Of a DNA stretch of 64,000 nucleotides, positions 60,818 to 64,000 are shown one piece after another; within the stretch, counting starts at the first letter, position 1, and each line of letters opens with the position of its first letter. This stretch comes from Candidatus Woesearchaeota archaeon (GTDB taxonomy: Archaea > Nanobdellota > Nanobdellia > Woesearchaeales > UBA11576). The notes below the pieces were generated by a model. It made no database searches and was not told where the DNA came from. It saw nothing but the letters and a program-made list of their open reading frames with translations. Made by a program: the position numbers and the translations under genes. The stretch is from contig JABGYH010000009.1 of NCBI GenBank assembly GCA_018675335.1, positions 1-64,000 of the forward strand, written 5' to 3'.

Positions 60818-61762
60818 ATGACATATTTGAGTAATAGAGTGAGTAGTGGGGGATATTGTGGTGGTTGTTCTAAAACTTGCAGCCCATGCAAATCAACACA
60901 AACAAATCTAGAAACAGCCATTTCTAGTTCTTATGCCAATCCAACCAACACACCCATTTCTCACTCCATTTCTGCTCAAAAAAGTTTAGACACACTAACT
61001 TATTCAAATAACTCATCAAATTCATCAGGATATTTTATTTCTCTAGATGCGCGTCCCGAATTTATTCAACCAAGAATAGGTTATGCAGTTTCAAATCAAA
61101 CACAAACTCCGCATAATTCGTATCAACAAAATCAAGAACAAGAAATAACCCAATCGCCCCAATTAACTTATTCAAAAGGTCCAACAACTACTATTTTAAA
61201 ATCTAATCGCCCAACAACTCAATTTATTGATAGTTCAAAAGAAGTTAAACCATTAATTGAAGAAACATTTGAACTTTTAACCAATCAAAAACTTCCAACA
61301 AACATTGAAATTAATATTTGCACTATTGAAGAATTTAAAAAAGCACATAAATCATTTGGAGGAAAATGGACTCCAGGGATTCAAGGATTTGCAATAAATA
61401 ACTATCCTAAAACAAGCAAAATATTTGTCTTACAAAATCATTTAGATTCTTTAATGTTAACTTTAGGTCACGAAATTGGCCACGTCTTAACAACTCCTCT
61501 TGATAATTTGCATGATGAAGAAGCAAAAGCATTTGCATTTGAAATTGCATGGGTAAAAACCATCATAGAACATGATGTAGGAGATCTAACTCAATGTTTT
61601 AATCCAGAATTTAAACCTGCAAACAATGGTTTACACAATATTGCGTTTAATTTTGTAGTTAATTGTGTTAAAAAGGGAGAAAGTGCAATAACAATATATG
61701 AAAAATTAAAAGAAAAAGTTTTGACTGTGTTAAACTTAGATTTAACTCTTAAAACAAGTTAA
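60818..61762 (+). CDS. HExxH zinc metallopeptidase-like protein with Cys-rich N-terminus
   Basis: 314 residues from ATG 60818, ~30 bases after TTTTTAA; ATG 60776 would add 14 hydrophobic residues (MNFFLSSLILIRFI) that could act as a signal. Near the N-terminus GGYCGGCSKTCSPC has four Cys in eleven residues. A Ser/Thr/Gln-rich region (~20-150) follows. The C-terminal domain has LGHEIGHVL (HExxH, ~220) with Glu in DEEAKAFAFEIAWV as third metal ligand, the gluzincin-like layout. No family is recognised. It has no Shine-Dalgarno. The operator-like element at 60741 precedes it. Confidence 0.65.
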   Translation: MTYLSNRVSSGGYCGGCSKTCSPCKSTQTNLETAISSSYANPTNTPISHSISAQKSLDTLTYSNNSSNSSGYFISLDARPEFIQPRIGYAVSNQTQTPHNSYQQNQEQEITQSPQLTYSKGPTTTILKSNRPTTQFIDSSKEVKPLIEETFELLTNQKLPTNIEINICTIEEFKKAHKSFGGKWTPGIQGFAINNYPKTSKIFVLQNHLDSLMLTLGHEIGHVLTTPLDNLHDEEAKAFAFEIAWVKTIIEHDVGDLTQCFNPEFKPANNGLHNIAFNFVVNCVKKGESAITIYEKLKEKVLTVLNLDLTLKTS

Positions 61763-61805
61763 TAAAGCCTTAAAACCCTTTTAAATCCTAATTTCGACAA
61801 ATTTA

Positions 61806-61825
61806 TCTGACTTTTTTGTCTCAGA
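61806..61825. promoter_or_regulatory. GAC-N6-GTC operator-like element, copy 2
   Basis: TCTGACTTTTTTGTCTCAGA, 43 bases upstream of the TATA box TTTATAAA (61868-61875) of the 61945 gene. Confidence 0.55.
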
Positions 61826-61867
61826 AGATTATACGCAACCCAATAATCATTTAAATAGTTCTATGTC

Positions 61868-61875
61868 TTTATAAA
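61868..61875 (+). promoter_or_regulatory. TATA box of 61945 gene
   Basis: TTTATAAA; transcription near 61898 gives a ~47-base leader with TTGGAGGA (61930-61937) before the ATG. Confidence 0.5.
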
Positions 61876-61944
61876 CAACTATATGATCATACTGTCATAT
61901 AATAATAGTAAAAAAAAACATCCTAATTTATTGGAGGACTTAAA

Positions 61945-62235
61945 ATGGCTATGAAAGAAGTAAACGAAGCAGATGCTAAACAAGCAGCAGAAGACGCATT
62001 AAAAAATGTTTCAACAGATGAAAGAATTGGATTCCATAAAGGTGCACTTTCAACACTAGTTAAAGAAAGAGAAGAAATGGCAAAAATCCTTGGAATTGTA
62101 GAACAACTTATGCAAATGCATGTTAGTGCTTTAAAAGAACTTGGTGTAGATTTAGAAGCTATGGCAAAAGATGCTCAGCAAAGTCAACCTGCACAACCTA
62201 AAGTAAATGCGGCACCATTAGAAGACGTTATTTAG
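61945..62235 (+). CDS. Small helical protein, 96 aa
   Basis: No family recognised. It is almost wholly alpha-helical and Ala/Glu-rich (AKQAAEDALKNVSTDERIGFHKGALSTLVKEREEMAKIL, VEQLMQMHVSALKELGVDLEAMA), with a flexible Gln/Pro tail. GGAGGA at 61932-61937 gives strong translation. The strong Shine-Dalgarno and promoter suggest an abundant product. Preceded by copy 2 of the operator-like element. Confidence 0.72.
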   Translation: MAMKEVNEADAKQAAEDALKNVSTDERIGFHKGALSTLVKEREEMAKILGIVEQLMQMHVSALKELGVDLEAMAKDAQQSQPAQPKVNAAPLEDVI

Positions 62236-62520
62236 ATAACTAATTTTATTAAAATTTTTTATTTTATTATCATTATTTTTATTATTATCAAACATCAAAA
62301 ATATTATTCAAATTTATATCAAAAAATTAAACAAATTAAAATTATTAAAAAGATAAGAATGTCGTGTTGAGATCATATATACATTCTAAAAAAAGGTGAA
62401 AGGACAGTTTTGTCACAGTATTGATTATTGGACTAAAACAATGTTCATATGTTTGAAACCCATATATGTAATTAAGAAAAAAGTTGCGACGCATCGTGTC
62501 GCACAAATTAATTAACATAT
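62236..62520 (+). promoter_or_regulatory. Intergenic region with T-tract, operator copy 3 and hairpin
   Basis: After the 61945 gene there is a T-rich terminator-like part (62252-62285). GAC-AGTTTT-GTC occurs at 62403-62414, a TATA-like CATATATG at 62461-62468, and a GC-rich hairpin at 62485-62503. No gene longer than ~20 codons with a ribosome site is seen here. Confidence 0.45.
62485..62503 (+). promoter_or_regulatory. GC-rich leader hairpin
   Basis: TGCGACGC-ATC-GTGTCGCA forms an eight-pair stem (one G-U) with a three-base loop in an AT-rich context. It lies ~30 bases before the start codon at 62536, at or near the expected 5' end of the mRNA. Confidence 0.5.
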
Positions 62521-62535
62521 ACGAGGATGATAAAT

Positions 62536-63174
62536 ATGTGGGACTATAAACAAATTCCAGAAGTACTTCGCGACAAAATTCCTAAAAGAACAAATGACAT
62601 ATCACTTGCTATGCTTCATGAAATGACCAATTTTATGTATAGTGATTCAGTCGAAAAAAATCCTGATGGAACAGTTAAAGATCATAGACTTAACAAAGAT
62701 CAAGCAAAAGAGTTATCAGGAAAATTAATGCCTATTATTCAAACTGAAGTAATGGCGGCATTAACAAAAGGAAATTATGGTGGATCTGAAGGAGATTATG
62801 ATTCAGCAATGGTCGAACAAGTTGCAGGAATGTTAACTGGACTTAATGAATCAGTTGTTTTAAAAAATCTTGAAAATCAAGAACTAACTCCTGACTTAAT
62901 GACTGGTCTTGCAAAAGCTCCCGGTTCAAACTGGGGAAAAAACGATAAGCAAATGTATGAAACTGCATTAGATCACGCAATACAAGACGACGATCGAAAA
63001 ACAGAACTTGGAAGTTTTGTAAATGAACAATTAGGTCAATTCGGAGTTAAAGCAAATATGGACCGATACTTAAGTGGTTCAGAAGTTATGAGTGGACTTG
63101 AAGCCGCAGCAAAGGGTATTGGAGATCCAGAAAAATATGTTGCAGCAGCTCCTGAAGTTTACAGTTTAAATTAA
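62536..63174 (+). CDS. Hypothetical helical protein, 212 aa
   Basis: Start chosen at ATG 62536, nine bases after GAGG; ATG 62527 overlaps that site. No family recognised. The protein is soluble, mostly helical, with IPKRTNDISLAMLHEMTNFMYSD, DQAKELSGKLMPIIQTEVMAAL, GYDSAMVEQVAGMLTGL-like and YETALDHAIQDDDRKTELG segments. There is no Cys and no membrane segment. It lies between operator copy 3 and the second double-HTH gene, 123 bases before it, with a strong T-tract in between. Confidence 0.7.
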   Translation: MWDYKQIPEVLRDKIPKRTNDISLAMLHEMTNFMYSDSVEKNPDGTVKDHRLNKDQAKELSGKLMPIIQTEVMAALTKGNYGGSEGDYDSAMVEQVAGMLTGLNESVVLKNLENQELTPDLMTGLAKAPGSNWGKNDKQMYETALDHAIQDDDRKTELGSFVNEQLGQFGVKANMDRYLSGSEVMSGLEAAAKGIGDPEKYVAAAPEVYSLN

Positions 63175-63222
63175 ACTAAAATTTTTTAAAATTTTTATTT
63201 TTTTTAAATTTTTTTATAATTA
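63175..63222 (+). terminator. T-tract terminator
   Basis: AAATTTTTTAAAATTTTTATTTTTTTTAAATTTTTTT-like runs follow the stop at 63174, a multi-U-tract archaeal terminator. Confidence 0.45.
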
Positions 63223-63297
63223 ATTACTAACACAACTAAAAAAAACTAAAAAACATATCGCACAAAAAAATAACAAAACAAAAATAAGTGAAACACG

Positions 63298-64000
63298 ATG
63301 GGAAAATTATATCAATTAAGAACTGCAAAAGAAGATCCTGTTAAAGCGCTTTACAAAAAACCAGAATATGTTGCGCCAAAAGCAGAAGCAGATCAAACTT
63401 ATGAATCAGATGTAGGGTCAATTATTGAAACCGCAGTAAATAAAGTAATCCCATTTCCCTTTCAAGAACCAAAAGCAGTTTTAGCAAAAGGTTTAGAAGA
63501 TGTTGCTTATGAATCCGCTAAAGGAAAACCTTACACTCTAGACACTGCAAGACAAAGATTTGAAAACTATTTTTTTAAAGATCAACTAAGAGACAATTAC
63601 GGAAACATTTCTCAAGTTGCACGTCAAACCGGAGTTAATCGTAGAACAATTCACAGAAAAGTTAAAGAACATGGTTTAGAAGGTTTTGTTGATGCTTATC
63701 GTCCACAAAAAGATGATGAATTAAATTTAGAATCTCAAACAAAATCATTATTCGATGAACAAAAAGTTGCGTCAGCATTAAAACAAACTTTAGGAGATTA
63801 CAAAGGTAGTTTGCACCCTAATGTATATTCCCCAATAGAACAAAACGTATCAGGACTTGCAAAACAACTTACAACCGAATTAAATGGACAAAACTATGGA
63901 ATTACTCGTGATGAAAAAATTAGTTCAATATATTCAGGGATTCAAACTGCTGATTTTAAAGAAGCAAAAAATCAGTTTGAAAAAGAATTTATTTATGGCA
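63298..64000 (+). CDS. Second double-HTH_8-type DNA-binding protein, 3' end outside window
   Basis: 234 codons from ATG 63298 to the window edge, still open. QLRDNYGNISQVARQTGVNRRTIHRKVKEHGLE is a Fis-type helix-turn-helix (~100-132) closely matching the first unit of the 59018 protein (YGNVSEVAKKIGVDRRSIHR). LGDYKGSLHP matches its LDNYKSVLHP, and the last visible part (TADFKEAKNQFEKEFIYG) matches the start of its second unit, so a second HTH is expected just beyond the edge. Paralogue of that protein. GTGAAACACG precedes the ATG. Confidence 0.78.
   Translation, partial: MGKLYQLRTAKEDPVKALYKKPEYVAPKAEADQTYESDVGSIIETAVNKVIPFPFQEPKAVLAKGLEDVAYESAKGKPYTLDTARQRFENYFFKDQLRDNYGNISQVARQTGVNRRTIHRKVKEHGLEGFVDAYRPQKDDELNLESQTKSLFDEQKVASALKQTLGDYKGSLHPNVYSPIEQNVSGLAKQLTTELNGQNYGITRDEKISSIYSGIQTADFKEAKNQFEKEFIYG

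Overview
The window is a 64 kb stretch of very AT-rich archaeal chromosome. The domain is shown by an Rpb11-type RNA polymerase subunit L, ribosomal proteins S6e, L1, L10/P0 and P1, an RNA 3'-phosphate cyclase, an archaeal Ogg2 glycosylase, a diphthamide-synthesis protein and many BRE/TATA promoters. Many promoters lie 25-30 bases before an ATG, which implies leaderless mRNAs. Other genes have GGAGG/GGTGA Shine-Dalgarno sequences. Short genes, many lone hypothetical proteins, low GC, GWNLIP-type secreted proteins and double-Fis-HTH proteins fit a DPANN archaeon of the Woesearchaeota/Pacearchaeota kind; that placement is inference. I see no rRNA, tRNA, CRISPR array or transposase.

Layout. 1-7.7 kb: surface proteins (a subtilase with a 48-residue tandem-repeat tail cut by the window edge; a DNRLRE/beta-helix protein with a sorting-type C-terminus), small membrane proteins and a short Dph2-like protein. 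7.9-20.6 kb: S6e, the AmrS-like radical SAM enzyme, an FAD dehydrogenase, a membrane-tethered P-loop ATPase, a trypsin-like protease, an SDR, a K+ channel, an oxidative-stress operon (rubrerythrin, desulfoferrodoxin, a haem-type membrane protein, Ogg2), then rpoL, AMMECR1 and a transglutaminase. 20.6-28.5 kb: DoxX, a flavodoxin-fold reductase, a cupredoxin-like lipoprotein, the L1-L10-P1 operon, a coiled-coil protein, a secreted pair and rtcA. 28.5-35.5 kb: an unusual signalling-like region. It holds a 608-residue protein that appears to join receiver-like segments to an APH/choline-kinase-type phosphotransferase, an AbrB/PhoU-like regulator, and an operon of a receiver protein, an unknown protein, a degenerate receiver and a phosphoesterase with a repeat C-terminus. 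No histidine kinase is present. 35.5-58.5 kb: mainly metabolic and transport genes (GGCT-like, KilA-N plus GyrI-like pair, NSS transporter, H1-like protein, UbiB kinase, CPBP protease, YvcK, ABC exporter, YhaM-like exonuclease, aminotransferase, cysteine desulfurase, PHP phosphoesterase, inositol-phosphatase-like enzyme, SLC13 transporter). 58.6-64 kb: a regulatory island with two paralogous double-HTH proteins, an MNT-HEPN fusion, a HExxH metallopeptidase and two helical proteins. Three genes there are preceded by a shared GAC-N6-GTC element.

The best candidates for something undescribed are the kinase/receiver/phosphoesterase region (28.7-35.5 kb), the double-HTH island with its shared operator (58.6-64 kb), and an in-frame TGA in an otherwise continuous reading frame at 58350. 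All functional links between neighbours are inferred from gene order and motifs seen by eye.
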